Assembly (NCBI RefSeq): GCF_024868665.1 | Contig: NC_079900.1 | Span: 20,184,125 to 20,248,124 of the forward strand | DNA length: 64,000 bases | Source of the DNA: Triplophysa rosa | Taxonomy: Eukaryota > Chordata > Actinopteri > Cypriniformes > Nemacheilidae | Reading direction: 5' to 3' | Shown here: in pieces, positions 21,801 through 33,600 of the stretch | How the letters are laid out: every line of letters starts with the position of its first letter | Position numbering within the stretch: position 1 is the first letter of the stretch | The notes under the pieces: generated by a model | Database searches by the model: none | What the model was told of the DNA's origin: nothing | Seen by the model: the letters and a program-made list of their open reading frames with translations, nothing else | Program-made: the position numbers and the translations under genes

Positions 21801-22754
21801 AAATGTAAAAATAAAAGGAAAAAAAAATTGGACCATGGTGTTGGAGAGGTTGAACTGGAAGATACAGATTCTGTTGGCAGGCATCTTTTATATACATAAC
21901 AAGCTGATTTAGGAGTACTTTCTTAAAGTGACAGGACTAATCTGTGGTCCATATAGGCACATAACCAATCTGTGGAGCCAGAATTCTTGCTAGTTGGTAG
22001 GGGATCAAATACTTATTTCACTGACTGAAATGCAAATCAATTTATAAACTTTATATAACATTTTTTTCCCCTGATTTTTTTAATATTCTGTGTCTATCAG
22101 TTAAAATAAACCCACCATAAAAATTATAGACCCTTCATTTGTTTGTAAGTAGGCAAACTTACAAAATCAGCAGGGGATCAAATACTTATTTCCCTCACTG
22201 TATATATGTTATTATTATATATGTTATTAAAATACATATTTATATTTAATTTGTCAAAAGAAAAACTGTCAAAACAATTTGCTGCATCCAGGTTACCGTG
22301 TTATTAGCTTTGAGAGGTTGTTATCTGGGAATAACGAACCCGCAAATGTTGCGACTGGCCAATCAGAATCAAGCATTCCAACTAGCCATGTAATAATATG
22401 GAATAACATTTGCTTCTCATTTGAGTATCCTGTTTCACATGTGTCACACTACAGAAGTAAAAATTGTTGTAAATATTTTTAAAGATGATTAATAATTAGA
22501 AAATGATTACACAACCACACTGTGTAAATGATTAAGCATGAGTAGCCTTTGCAAAATGAATGTATTGTCTAACAATTAAAATGCTGTTCCTTAGGTTTTT
22601 CGTAAGGATTAATCCAGAAGGCACCAAGTGTACGTCAAAATCGGGCACAAGTCGAAGGACAGGGTCATCTGTCCAAAGAAAACACCAAAACTTGAATCCT
22701 CGTGTGGCTACATTTATGCGGAGGATTGCTGAATTTGAGTCAAACTTTGGCTGA
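15883..22754 (+). CDS. Gene C: chimera of zinc-finger-family N-terminus and SAMD3-like C-terminus, 7 exons
   Basis: Exons 15883-16144, 16229-16362 (or to 16392), 16451-16559, 17259-17453, 17997-19046, 19358-19532 and 22595-22754 join in one frame, 694 residues (704 with the longer exon 2). Exons 1-3 match genes B and E: coiled coil from MTDIMNSVGFQTELTSIMET, GHRPAIDNVFGKEWCLDLW, and DMVMIKEETFDN. Exon 4 encodes a helical piece ending VEVTDLQDFLEPIQCRKLV, which I recall from fish SAMD3-like proteins. Exon 5 (350 residues) has RREFVRIVVAAMQVLCPNPN, YGCINWQP and GLCRHFQTLTGIDI. Exon 6 has FVYF-like FSCFYVFNIEY and exon 7 INPEGTKC with NPRVATFMRRIAEFE, the usual end of that family. No zinc finger is present. 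Function of the C-terminal family is unknown to me. Intron 6 is 3 kb and full of transposons, including a foldback element, yet splice sites and frame on both sides are intact. Confidence 0.85.
16677..17226. repeat. MITE with GTGACCCTGGACCACAAAAC ends
   Basis: The left end TGTGACCCTGGACCACAAAA and right end TTTTGTGGTCCATAGTCACA form an inverted repeat; CAGTCATAAG mirrors CTTATGACTG. It sits in intron 3 of gene C. A half-copy lies at 53846-53906. Confidence 0.85.
19087..19165. repeat. Partial GATAGTTCACCC-family MITE in gene C intron 5
   Basis: AAGGGATATTTCAGCCAAAA and ATTCTGTCATCATTTATTCA mark the left end; the rest is absent. Confidence 0.7.
20213..21816. mobile_element. Large foldback element in gene C intron 6
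   Basis: The left arm, about 20213-20705, and the right arm, about 21360-21816, are inverted copies with a spacer of roughly 650 bases. Shared blocks include TTATCGCATGTATTTATTTC, GATGGGTTGGTCTTGCCTAC and AACGATCAGTGAGTGACGTG (right-arm orientation). The outer ends are TTTA-repeat-rich. Each arm carries a copy of the same small frame (left 20483-20713 plus strand; right from 21555 minus strand, disrupted by a deletion of about 36 bases). No transposase recognised. Exact ends and superfamily are not resolved. Confidence 0.75.
20483..20713 (+). CDS. Small open frame in foldback arm, 76 residues, unrecognised
   Basis: Starts MAGAQLPRELQHLANEVDNH and continues through DYVSFRLDALIDDLLQIDGE to a stop. 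The right arm encodes the same first 45 residues (MSGAHLAIELQHLANEVDNH), then diverges after a deletion. Conservation of the frame in both arms suggests it was coding before duplication. It is helical and acidic, with no domain that I recognise. It may be the first exon of a transposon gene. Confidence 0.35.
   Translation: MAGAQLPRELQHLANEVDNHASNDYVSFRLDALIDDLLQIDGEINDKVLPQLLASLQHIQSLCESEGAMVALQFNW
21967..22202. mobile_element. Tc1/mariner-type terminal fragment, copy 2
   Basis: Same sequence as 8099-8334, with only a few base differences; ends in CTTATTTCCCTCACTGTA. Lies in intron 6 of gene C. Confidence 0.75.
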
Positions 22755-23045
22755 TGGTACTGTATCTTATGTATTATATTGTATGAGATGAAGGATGTCC
22801 CTTAAGTAAAAGGATTATTAATTGATCGAATATTCTGTTTGTATTGTTTCAGTGCGCTCTTAATCATATGCACTGACTACTGCTTACTAACAGAATTAAT
22901 GATTATTTTTATAATTTTTTTTACCCTTGTTACCTTGTTTTATTTACACTGTTCTGCTGCAATGTTGCTGGAATGTTTGTAGTACTGTTTTATTATCAGT
23001 TGTTATATTTCATTCAATAACTGTTTATTCAAGTTATTCATGCAA

Positions 23046-23052
23046 CAATAAA
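23046..23052 (+). terminator. Likely poly(A) signal of gene C
   Basis: AATAAAA about 295 bases after the gene C stop, preceded by a T-rich 3' UTR. It is the best-placed canonical signal on this strand. Confidence 0.5.
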
Positions 23053-23439
23053 AAAGGTATCAACTATCAAATCTAGTGTTTTTGTGAGTTCCAGCAGTGA
23101 TGTTTTGTATCACTTTACCGATAAAATGACAATAAGCAAGTTATAGATATCCCTAGTGGGTCTTGGCATGATTATCTACAGCCAAACCACAGCCGTACTG
23201 ATATACAGACATTTAAAGTACTACCATCTATGTGCTTTGTAGGATGATTACAGGTAGGATATTAATTACAGCTTGACATTTTGATCATTTTTTCCATTGA
23301 TTGAGAGTAATCTAGGAACCAGTGCCCAGCTGGTAAGAAAAGTAGAAAGACATAACGTGACTTGTAGCAACCTCTCAGGACACCCAAGCAACCACATAAC
23401 AACCAACCCTGCACATTTCGAGCATCCTAGCAATGCATT

Positions 23440-23750
23440 AAATAGAGAGTTCACCTCATCTACTCGCCCTCAAGTTGTTCCAAACATGTATGCATTTCTT
23501 TGTTCTGTTGAACACAAAATGAGATATTATGAAGAATGTGGTAAATCCAAACAGTTCTGGGGCACCATTGACTCCCAAAGTAGTTTGTTTCCCACTAAGG
23601 TACTCGGTAGTGCCCCAGAACTGTTTGATTACAAACATTCTTCCAAATATCTTCTTTTGTGCTAAAACCCCCCCGCAGGTTTGAAACAACTTGAGGGTGA
23701 GTGAATAATGACAGAACTATCATTTTTGGGTGAACTATTCCTTTTAAGTC
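23440..23750. repeat. Palindromic MITE (GATAGTTCACCC family)
   Basis: Left GAGAGTTCACCTCATCTACTC, centre CCAAACAGTTCTGGGGCACC mirrored by GTGCCCCAGAACTGTTTG, right TTTTTGGGTGAACTATTCC. A near-complete palindrome. Confidence 0.85.
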
Positions 23751-24106
23751 AGCATGAAGCAGAAGTTCCAATGGTGTTTTCTTACAAATTTTGGTGTAAA
23801 TATGAGCGTAACCATATTTTTATAAATACTATGAATAAAATGTGAGTGTAATGGTATCTGGGGAAATGATTGAAGTCAGTATAGTCCCGCCCCCAGCCTT
23901 AGACACACCTCATGCAGACAAGAGATGTGATCTAGCCACAACAACCAATGTGATTTACAGGGGGAAAGGAAGATTGATGATAGATTATGAAAAAGAATGA
24001 CCCACAAATATAAATCATTTATAATAAACATAAACAATATTCCGTAAAAATAATTGTAGCCTACTTTTAATTTCATGGTGCCTTTAGGCTTAGAGCACCA
24101 TAGCCA

Positions 24107-24258
24107 CACCGCCCTGTTGAAAAAAACAGCATATGCTGGTTTGGTATGTTTTGGTGCTGGTTTAAGATGGTCATGTGCTGGTCCTTAGCTGGTTTAAGCT
24201 GGTCAAACCAGCATCAAAACATACCTAGCATATGCTTGTTTTTTCAACAGGGTGCGTA
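24107..24258. repeat. Palindromic MITE with CCCTGTTGAAAAAA ends
   Basis: CCCTGTTGAAAAAAACAGCA at the left and TTGTTTTTTCAACAGGGTG at the right, with AAACCAGCATCAAAACATAC mirroring TATGTTTTGGTGCTGGTTT. A common fish hairpin repeat. Confidence 0.85.
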
Positions 24259-24267
24259 GCAACCAGT

Positions 24268-24470
24268 GTTAATTTTAACACAAGTTAACGTTTCGTATTA
24301 TTTATTTAATACATTGTGTGTTACTTTCAACACACATCGTGTTCATTTCTTACACAAGTTGTGTTGAAAGTAACACAAAACGTATTGTCCCAAGAAATAA
24401 CACAGGTTTTCAGAACCGAGCAAAACGTGTTTTTTTTAACACGACACAACTGTTTTTAGAGTTTATAAGC
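24268..24470. repeat. Palindromic repeat rich in TAACACA
   Basis: AATTTTAACACAAGTTAACG, TGTGTTACTTTCAACACACA and TTGTGTTGAAAGTAACACAA mirror each other. It lies directly after the previous MITE. Confidence 0.6.
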
Positions 24471-24671
24471 ATTAACAGCAAATTGTACATGGGGCAGTTT
24501 CTTCATAAAAAAATATTATGTTGATTCGGGTGCACCAAATGTTATATTTTGGATAATTTAGTTTAAAAAATATAAACTCACAGGACTTTAACAAGCTTAA
24601 TGTAACAAATGCCAAAGTAAACCCGGTTGATGAAGAATTAGCTCCAAGAAACGGGTCACCTCTACGGTGTT

Positions 24672-24695
24672 TTACGGTAATGCATCCCACGATCC
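24672..24695 (+). promoter_or_regulatory. Conserved ZNF143-like promoter motif, gene E
   Basis: TACGGTAATGCATCCCACGATCC about 190 bases before the ATG, followed by a second partial copy TACGGTAATTCATGG at 24711. Shared with genes B and C. Confidence 0.45.
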
Positions 24696-24880
24696 TGTTG
24701 TGTGGTGTTTTACGGTAATTCATGGTCTTGTTGTTGTGCGCAATGCTAGTAATGCTTCTTCCATCACAAAAAAAACTGAACACAGCGGCCTTACGTACCA
24801 GAGAAATAAAAACAGATATACCGTGCTGGCTGTCGGGCTGAGACACGGGTATTTAATTCATTATATTGATGTTTTCGTAA

Positions 24881-27646
24881 ATGATGGACGTCATGAATTC
24901 GGTTGATTTTCAAACACAGTTAACATCCATAATGGAAACGATGGCGAAAACAGCTGTAGCTGAAATAAGCAAACTGCTCGAGGAGAATTGTTTGTTTTTG
25001 CGCTTAGAGATATCGCGATGCACGCGTGAAAACGAAGCTCTGCTACAGAAATGTCAGTTTTTGGAGATTGAACTTCAAGCCACCCGGAAAAACGCCGTGA
25101 AGATGGACAGTAACGTTACTGAAGCTTCGTTCACACATTCAGAACTGACAGGTGATGTGTAATTAAAACGAAACATTCATTCAAAGAGTAAGAGACATTT
25201 ATTTTCAATAGATTTCTGAATTCTGTATCTCTGCTAATGTCTACATGTTTTACAGACACTGGACATCAGTCTGTAGTTGACAGTGTGTTTGCTAAGGAAT
25301 GGTCCACGAACATGTGGAGAGACGAGGAGTCGAATGTTGGTCAACATGACAATGAACATGTAGTCTCTTCAGTCAACACAACAGAGGTTGGTCTTTACTG
25401 GGGGATCGTGTTAACTTGGGACATGCGCGTGCACGCATTTGATTCACGGCGACAGATTCGCGATTGGGATTTTCCAAGGAGCGCTGATTACACTTGACGT
25501 ATGGCGTCAGATTTATACAGGGCTCTCAAGTTTTGAATTGAGTCCAGAGTGAGATTTTGGCGGCGGCGGGGGTTTGGTTGGGGACGGGGGTCTGATCTGA
25601 AAAATGTGACACATAAATTTGTACAAATAAAAATATATTTATTTAATTCAGCATTTCTTAGTGCAGGTTTGTGTGTGTGCGCGCGAGAGAGATAATGGTT
25701 AGTGTTGTTTATTTGTAGGTGTTGGTAGCATGTTTTGAGGCCTTCAGCACAGGGGTTGCCGGTGGCTCCCACTTGAAACGCTGTGGTTGCAGGCCAGCCA
25801 TTTTCACTGTCATGATGGATGACACTGTTAACGCTGACTGTATACTGTTTAAGATATATATTTTCAATTACTGAAAAGTTTTTATGTTAATTAAAATGTC
25901 ACTATGACAATGTGGACATGTGAAGCTTGACAACATTTAACTACAAACACATTATGTTGAAAACTAGGAAAAATGAGTGCAGATACTTACTGTGTGTGCT
26001 GCAGATGTTTTAACCTCTCCACTGAGGAAAGGCAGAATGGGGGAGGGGCTGTCACTGAGGACGTCAGACAATTTCTTAAAGGGGCGTTTACCCCAAAATG
26101 ACAGGTGGACAGCAATTACAGGGAGGAATGCAAAAAGCTTAATATTATTATGAAAATAGAATATAAATTATCCAAATTATTTGTTTTATTAAATACATCG
26201 TTGAGGACAATAAGAACATTCAAAAATATTTTAATTTTGTGCAATGTTTCCACTTTTTACACTCACTGAAGTTAGCTTAGCAGTGTGAGGGACATTCCAA
26301 AATCACATACATTGAATCAAAGAAAATGGTATTAAAATGATAAAACTTGAAAATTATTATTCCACTAGGTCTGAAATATTGTACGTTTTAAAGGTGCCGT
26401 TCTTTGGCTGTTTTCGAAGCTTTGATTATGTTTTTTGGGTGTTTAACAATGGATGTTTATGTTTCTAGTTTCAAAAAACACTTTATATTTCAAGTCTATC
26501 GTTCACAGCTGTCCCTCTTCTCACAAAACGACTGGATTTCTTCCGGTCTATTGGTTCCCCGCTTAGAGCGTGTGTCTGAAGATGTCCCACCCACATCATA
26601 TCAGCGAGCTTACGCTTCTCAGGCTGTTGTGATTGGTCGGTCCCCCTCTCAGTGCACGTGTATTCATAAGCTTTGGCTTTTAGCAATAAACAGTAACAAT
26701 TGTGTCAACTTCACTTCATCAGTTAAACACATGCGGATCGATTGAAGTGTAACGGAGGTCTGCTAGTGCATGTGCAAACGTCAATCTTTGTTAGAGATCG
26801 CAATATTTTTCCTACTATGGCGAGGGAAATGACACCGGATGGATTGGCGTCAGACTAGTTATATTAATTAACACTAATAACAGAAGCGTTAGTTTTGCCT
26901 TTTTATATTGGACCTAAGTTGGATAATAAAACAAGCAGATTGACTAGGAGACATTTGCAAGCAGGACTTCAAAGGACGTTTCATAGAAGTGTTTTAGAGG
27001 TATGCGCGCACACACAATGTATTATCAGTGTATTATACAGAACAGCTTTCACAGCCGATGTTAAAGTCATGGAAGCTGTTATTTGACCGTTGGTTATCTT
27101 AGAATGTGCGTAGCTGAATTCTTATTACCAGCTGTAGGACTGTGATGAAAGTGAAAGTAATGAAGCGCGCAGCTCAGTCAAATGTTTACAATCTCTGATA
27201 GCCAAACACTACTCCAGCGGCTCTTCCTCTTCTCTAAGGAAGGCCTCGCCCCTTTTTTGGTGTATTCCTTTGGGCAGAGATTGTTCAAAAACTCGGAATA
27301 GTGACATCATTTCCCCGGGAAGTAAAGGGCTGTAGTCCGATTCCAGCCGTTCTCTGTAGTCCTTGAAAAGCGAATTCTGTTAAAGACAATATCTCGCTTG
27401 GCACTGAACTTTGAGCTTTATCATTTTGCAGATATTGTTTATGCTGTAACAGCAACATTACACACTAACTAAAGTTTGAAAATTGGCATCATGGGGAACG
27501 GCACCTTTAATGTTTTCATGTGGCCTACCACAAAAAACTGCATATTCTAGTGAAGATAAGATAATATTGTAAAAAAAATGTAACTTCACTACAAGCGATA
27601 ATACACTACAAATCAACAATGAGACATTTAATCCATCATCCAATAC

Positions 27647-27683
<37 letters not shown>

Positions 27684-30600
27684 AGACACCACTATGTCAT
27701 ATAAGTAAGTGGCGTTTTATTAAATATTTGCTTTACTGTCTATAACTGAAACTACAGAAATATTTAATAATTTAAAATTTAATAATACATTTTATAATAA
27801 AAAAACATTGCAGATACACTACAGACCTAGTGTCTCAGTGCTGATAAGAAAATACTTAAAAATTTTCTTAAATGTCCTGACAAGTTTAAAAAACACTGAA
27901 ACGGCAGTCCCATTTTAAAGTGGGCGTGGTTTGTGCTGTCCGCGCCATGAAAAAACAATAGTAAACTTGCTTTAAACTGCGTCCAGAAAACGAGAGCATA
28001 AACCGAAGAATAAAATCGGTCTAACATAGATTACTATATTTCCATTTAATGTTTTTTATTCAGTACCGCTTGGGAAATCACATTCGCGAATCTGTCGCGG
28101 TCTAACATCTGCTGGGAAATCAGGCAAAATTATCACCATGCACGCGTGCATGTCCCCAGATAACATGATCCCCACTTGATCCATAACACATGCACTCATT
28201 AAACAAAGCAATGAGTAAAACAGCTTACTGATTCTCTTTTATGTTTTCCGTCTATAAGTCAGCAAATTTGCTGCATGAGAAACCAGACATGGTCTTGATT
28301 AAAGAGGAGATCTTCGAAGATTGCTATGGGAGGAATAAAACTGAAGAAGACCAAGGAAACCGTTTGAGAGGTATGAGACAATTTGACAGCAGCTGGTATT
28401 AAAGGGATAGTTCACCCCCCATCATTTATTCACCCTTTTCATTCAGAACATGTATGTGACTCTTTCTTCTGTGGAACACAAAAGAAGATATTTTGAGAAA
28501 TGACTATGGTGGTTTTGTGTCCATACTATGGAAGTCAATGGGGGACAAATTAGTAGAATGTTAAAATGTTAGTGTAAAACTGTTTTAATCAAGAAAGCTA
28601 TTATTTCAGTAAAATTCAAGTTCATTTATATATCGCTTTTTACAATGTTGCATTGTTTCAAAGCAGAATGAAAAACTATTTAACGAATTGAAGCCTAATA
28701 AAGTCATGATGTATTCTTTAAATTGGCGGTATGCGCTTAAATTGAATGTATTATTTATTATTGCACTTTAAATTAAAGATTGTTCTAGTTTATCAAATAG
28801 ATACTGTGAATTAGGGCTGGGCGGTATGATGGAAAATTCCGTTACCGCGGAATAAAATGTCAACCGTAAGAGATTTTTCTATTCCGTGTATTCCGCGGTA
28901 TGTAAATAAGTAGGCGTGGTTAACTCGGCGCCCTGCAAGTTGGGCGTTATTCTGAAAAAAACATGAATTAATCCATCCATAACAAATGAACGTATCAAAT
29001 ATTCTTTTGATCTTCTTTCAGTCTGTAGTTTTGTGATCCGCTCCAGTCCGGCGCTTCTCTCACTCGCAGTGCTCGTGCAGTGATCTGCGCGAGCATATAA
29101 AAAAGCTCATTCTCACGTATTTCAGAAGTCAGATTGCTTTGTGAAGTTGTTACTACTTTTAATAAAGTTTAACTTCACGCGAGCCAAGGTGAAACTTGCG
29201 TTGAAATGCGCGATGATGCTCGCCTCGTGAGCGTTTTTACGTGACGCGCCGCTTTCCCCCGTTTTGGGAGACGTGTGTGGAGTCACCAGAGACTCGCAGT
29301 GCAAAGACAAGCGCCACAATAAACAAACCTAAAGACGCAACACACTAAAAATGCTCATCTAATAGAGAGTGAAGCGCGATAAAGACCTACAGTACAGACC
29401 CCATGAACACCAGTTTATAACACCAGTCATATACTGTACTCTATTGTTTGTACATATATTCATACTTCATTGTTATACTTGTTGTCTATCTTCCTTCTGT
29501 ATACATATTATATATTTAGAAGATAAATATAAATAAATTATAAATCTCATTATCAGAACTTCATCTGATATCTTCAGTACATTTTCATAACTTGCCTGTT
29601 TTAATTATGGTGAGCATTTAAATAAACTGTAATAAATAAATAAAGGAAATCAATCTAAATCAAACATACATCCACATAAAGACACTCTCATGAAATGTCC
29701 TTTACCTGCAAATTTTATAATATTTATTGAAAGGAATAAAAATCACCTGGCATAATATTCATTAACATTACACAGCAGGTTAAATATACACATGTAATGA
29801 TATAAACATACACATATTATGATATAAAGCTGTTTTAAACTATCTAAAAGTCAAGTGTAGAACGTGTATGACAAATGGCTGGCTTCAGCATATTGGCGGT
29901 AGAGTCATATAAGCATTTTGGTGAAAAAGTACTCAAACTGAACACGATTGTCCTAACAACGAGTACTTCATTCTGAAGAAATGCTGGTTCAAGTGGAGTG
30001 TAAAGGAGACCCAAAATGGATCCGGATCCCAGTGAAAAACGACTGCTATGACTTCGACGAATTCATTATGGAAGGTATTTTTACATATTTACAGAAATTT
30101 CAGATTATTACAACAGAACTTTTTATATTACATTTTTTTTACAATTACAATATTACTAAAAGCATTTCTAGTATTTGCATTTCTAAATTCTGCATATTAT
30201 TATTAAAATTCACATTTTCTTTAGACATTTTGCATGGTGTTTATCACAATATTTAGAACGATCATTTCAATCTGGTGACATGATGGTAATCAGTCATTCT
30301 TTTAGTATATTGTTTTAAAAAAGTCACTTGGTTTTGAAAATACAGTAGTACCAGGACAAAATATATAGTTCTTTTAATTAGGTTAAAGTTGAAACTGTGT
30401 TTATTTTACCTCTCAAGCCTCAACGAAGTTTAACCTGCCACCTGGAACCAGTGTGGTCCTAACGGACTCTGAAGGATTTGATGTTGATGCTGATGTTTTC
30501 GACGAATTAGTGAGAACAACTAATGTGTCTTTCAAAATTCTGTATAGTGATAAATCAGGTAAGAAACTCACACGACTTGCTGCCATGTTTAATAAAAAAT

Positions 30601-33600
30601 GTATAGTCTAGTTTCCTAGTCATACATCTTTTTGAATGTTACTTGACAATAGAATCTGTTTCATAAAAATAGCAGCTGATTGAGTTTTCATTATTTTGAA
30701 AAATGTCAAATGTAAATAAATACTGTCTTGTTGAGTGTACTACCATTTTTGATTCTAAGATTATATTGTCCAAGATGAGTCAGGGATCTCTGTGTCCTCA
30801 TGCCCTGAGTTGTCCTCATCATCAGTGAAATCAAAATATTCAGACTCTACAGCAATTGCACAATGTGTAAAGACACGCAAAAGACAGCTGGTAGAGGAAC
30901 ATCCTGACTGTAATGTGGCAAAAGATGTAAGTCATTTTTCTTCTCTTGCTTGGATTGAGCCAAGAATGATGTTCTATATTGACAATGTTAGGGTACTGAC
31001 AGCTGGTATATTTGCGTTGTCTTTTTAACAGCTGGTTTACGAAGCTCTGCACTCAAAACTAGGAGGATTTGGTATATTGAAAGAGTATGAGCAAACCAAC
31101 ACGCTGTCTGATAAGACACGAAGAAAGTTGGTCAACATCCTTGTGGCAGATATGGTAGAGAGTCATGGGTAACTGACCAATGAAATAATCGACTGTCTAA
31201 TTTATATATGAAATATGCACCAACCCTAAACGTTTAAAACATTTTTTTTATCAATTGTTATGTTAAACTTGTCATGTTAAAGTTTGTTTTAATTTCCGTC
31301 CATCTATGTAAATATGCAATGCTTTTTTATCACAATTCAATTTTATTTGTAACATTTCTTTCTTTCTTTTTCTCGTTCTGTGGTAGGAGGATCCCACCAG
31401 TTAATATTCGGATAAGCTACGCTCTTGGAATTATTACTCTTTTCCCCCATTTGAAGGATAAGTGCTCACCAACCGGTTATGTGAGTATACACATTCAGAT
31501 GGATTATTACCATTAATGGCAAAAAGAATGTTTGGAAATGTTACTACTGACACACTACAGCAAAAGTAATAAATCAATGGGTTTAAAGGGGTCATATGAC
31601 ACGGCTAAAACGAATATTATGGTTTGTTTTAGATGTAATGCAATGTGTCTACACGATTTAAGGTTAAAAAAACGCTGTATTTTCCACATACCGTGCATGT
31701 TTGTATCTCCTCTTTGCCCTGCCTCTCTGAAACGCGCAGATTTTTTACAAAGCTTATCGCTCTGAAAAGCGAGGTGTGCTATGATTGGCCAATTAACCAG
31801 TGCGTAGTGATTGGTCGAATACTTCAAGCGTGTGACGGAAATGTAACGCCTCTTGCATGTAAAGTAATGCAATGTAAATGTAAAGCAATTGTACTGACAG
31901 GTACACCACCTTACTTGCATATACATTTGGGCGGTGTTAGTCAAATCATACCATGTACTGACGTAGATTTGTGGGGGTGTGGTTACACGAGGCGTTTCAG
32001 GCAGGTCTGGGTGAGCATTCGCTTTTAGATAGAATGCATCTTTTGTTCCCACACTTTAATTTGTGCAATTTTACGTGTCTAATACATGCATTTATTACAC
32101 ACCAAAGACACAGAAAAACACGTGTTCACGCCATATGACCCCTTTAAGATAACATTGAAACTACTTTGATTTTTTGCAATCAAACTGCATCCCACATGAA
32201 AAATATTGTAGTACACTTTGGTATTTACCATAATAAACCTAAATAATCCTGTATCAGGATTCATAGATACTGTAGTGTTTTTGAACCTTACCATAGTAAA
32301 TATTAGTGTACTGCAGAACATATTACGTTTTTTAATTCACTATAGTTTAATACTATAGCATCCATTAACTATGCCAACTTTATGAATCTTTCGACAGGAA
32401 CAATACTACGATCCACGCAGTGGCCTGGGTTACCTTGCTTACCGATTGAAAACTGTTCAGCGCAACTCTGGAAATCACTGTAAGGTCGCATCCAAGTTCG
32501 TTTATCAAGATGGTCCGAAGACTTTGCGTGAGATATCTTCATCTGAGCAGTTGTCGGGTAATGAATGCACAGAAGCCATATCCTTCATGAAGCGTTCTAC
32601 GGACATGACAGTTATTATGGAGAGAATGAGAGCAACATTCAAGTACAGACAGAATGCGATGCATGATCCAGAGAAGTCTTCATCCATCCTTGATTACTTT
32701 CCTCGATTCTTGGATACACCAGGATTGGTAAGAAGTGTTAATAATCTCGATGATCTTTTAATTCGACGTGTATTTGTCATTAACATGATTTCTTTCTTTA
32801 ATAGATTGATCAGGACTTTAAAATGCTTTTTGGAGATGACATCTCAAGCAAGTTTGTTTCGAATTGGCCAACATTCTACAAGCCAAGGATAATAGCTAAC
32901 TGCAGAAACTTGCCGTTTGGTGCACATGTGGATGATCTTCTGTTTGGTCAACAGGAGTCTGATTATGGTAAATATACTTGGATTTTGGCATTGTTTGTAC
33001 TGGCTTTGGGTTTAACTGTATACTCGTGAGTTGGGGTGTTATATTCTTTTCTGCTAGGATGGGACAGTGACGTGGCAGCTATTCTCTTGCTCGTTCAACT
33101 GTTACCTCCAACAGTAAAAACGAGGAAGATTGGGAAAGTCAGTACGGCTCAAGCCGCTGGTCGTGTTGTCAAGTTCCTGAAGGTGTGTCCTAAAAGTACT
33201 CTTTTTAGATTTATTTGTTTAGCCAGCAGCGACTGTAGTTTGCGATTGTATTGTCTGTCTCCATCGTTGTTATATGCAGGTTCATAAATATTCTTGATAT
33301 AGAATGAAAAATAATACAAAAGAAAATTCTTCAAAATATCAGCTCTTCAATGAACCGAAGAGAGCGCATGTCACTCCTCTCTTCATTAAGTTACATTGGC
33401 TCCCTATAATCGCTCGAATCAAATTCAAGACTCTGCTCCTGGCCTACAAGCCCACCATTGGTTCGGCACCCCCCTATCTTCACTCATTAATGCAGACTTA
33501 TGTACCTGCCAGATCCTTACGCTCTGCAAACGAACGACGTCTTGTACTGCCATCCCAAAAAGGTAAAAAAATCGCTCTCACGAACCTTCTCTGGATCTTT

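Larger units (their letters stand above)
25400..28173. mobile_element. 2.8-kb DNA transposon with GGGGATCATGTTA-type ends
   Basis: Left end GGGGATCGTGTTAACTTGGG then ACATGCGCGTGCACG; the right end, read backwards, GGGGATCATGTTATCTGGGG then ACATGCACGCG. This is an imperfect inverted repeat of about 35 bases. Flanks are ACT on both sides, a possible 3-bp target duplication. No transposase frame survives. A TTAA-flanked element is nested at 26392-27506. Confidence 0.7.

Noticed and set aside
27645..27680. Short tandem repeat considered as CRISPR-like
   Set aside because: A simple CAAT microsatellite in a vertebrate genome, no spacers.
31555..32052. 165-residue minus-strand frame and 127-residue plus-strand frame
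   Set aside because: Both lie inside the TTAA element; no domain, not conserved in the relative at 53500-53768.
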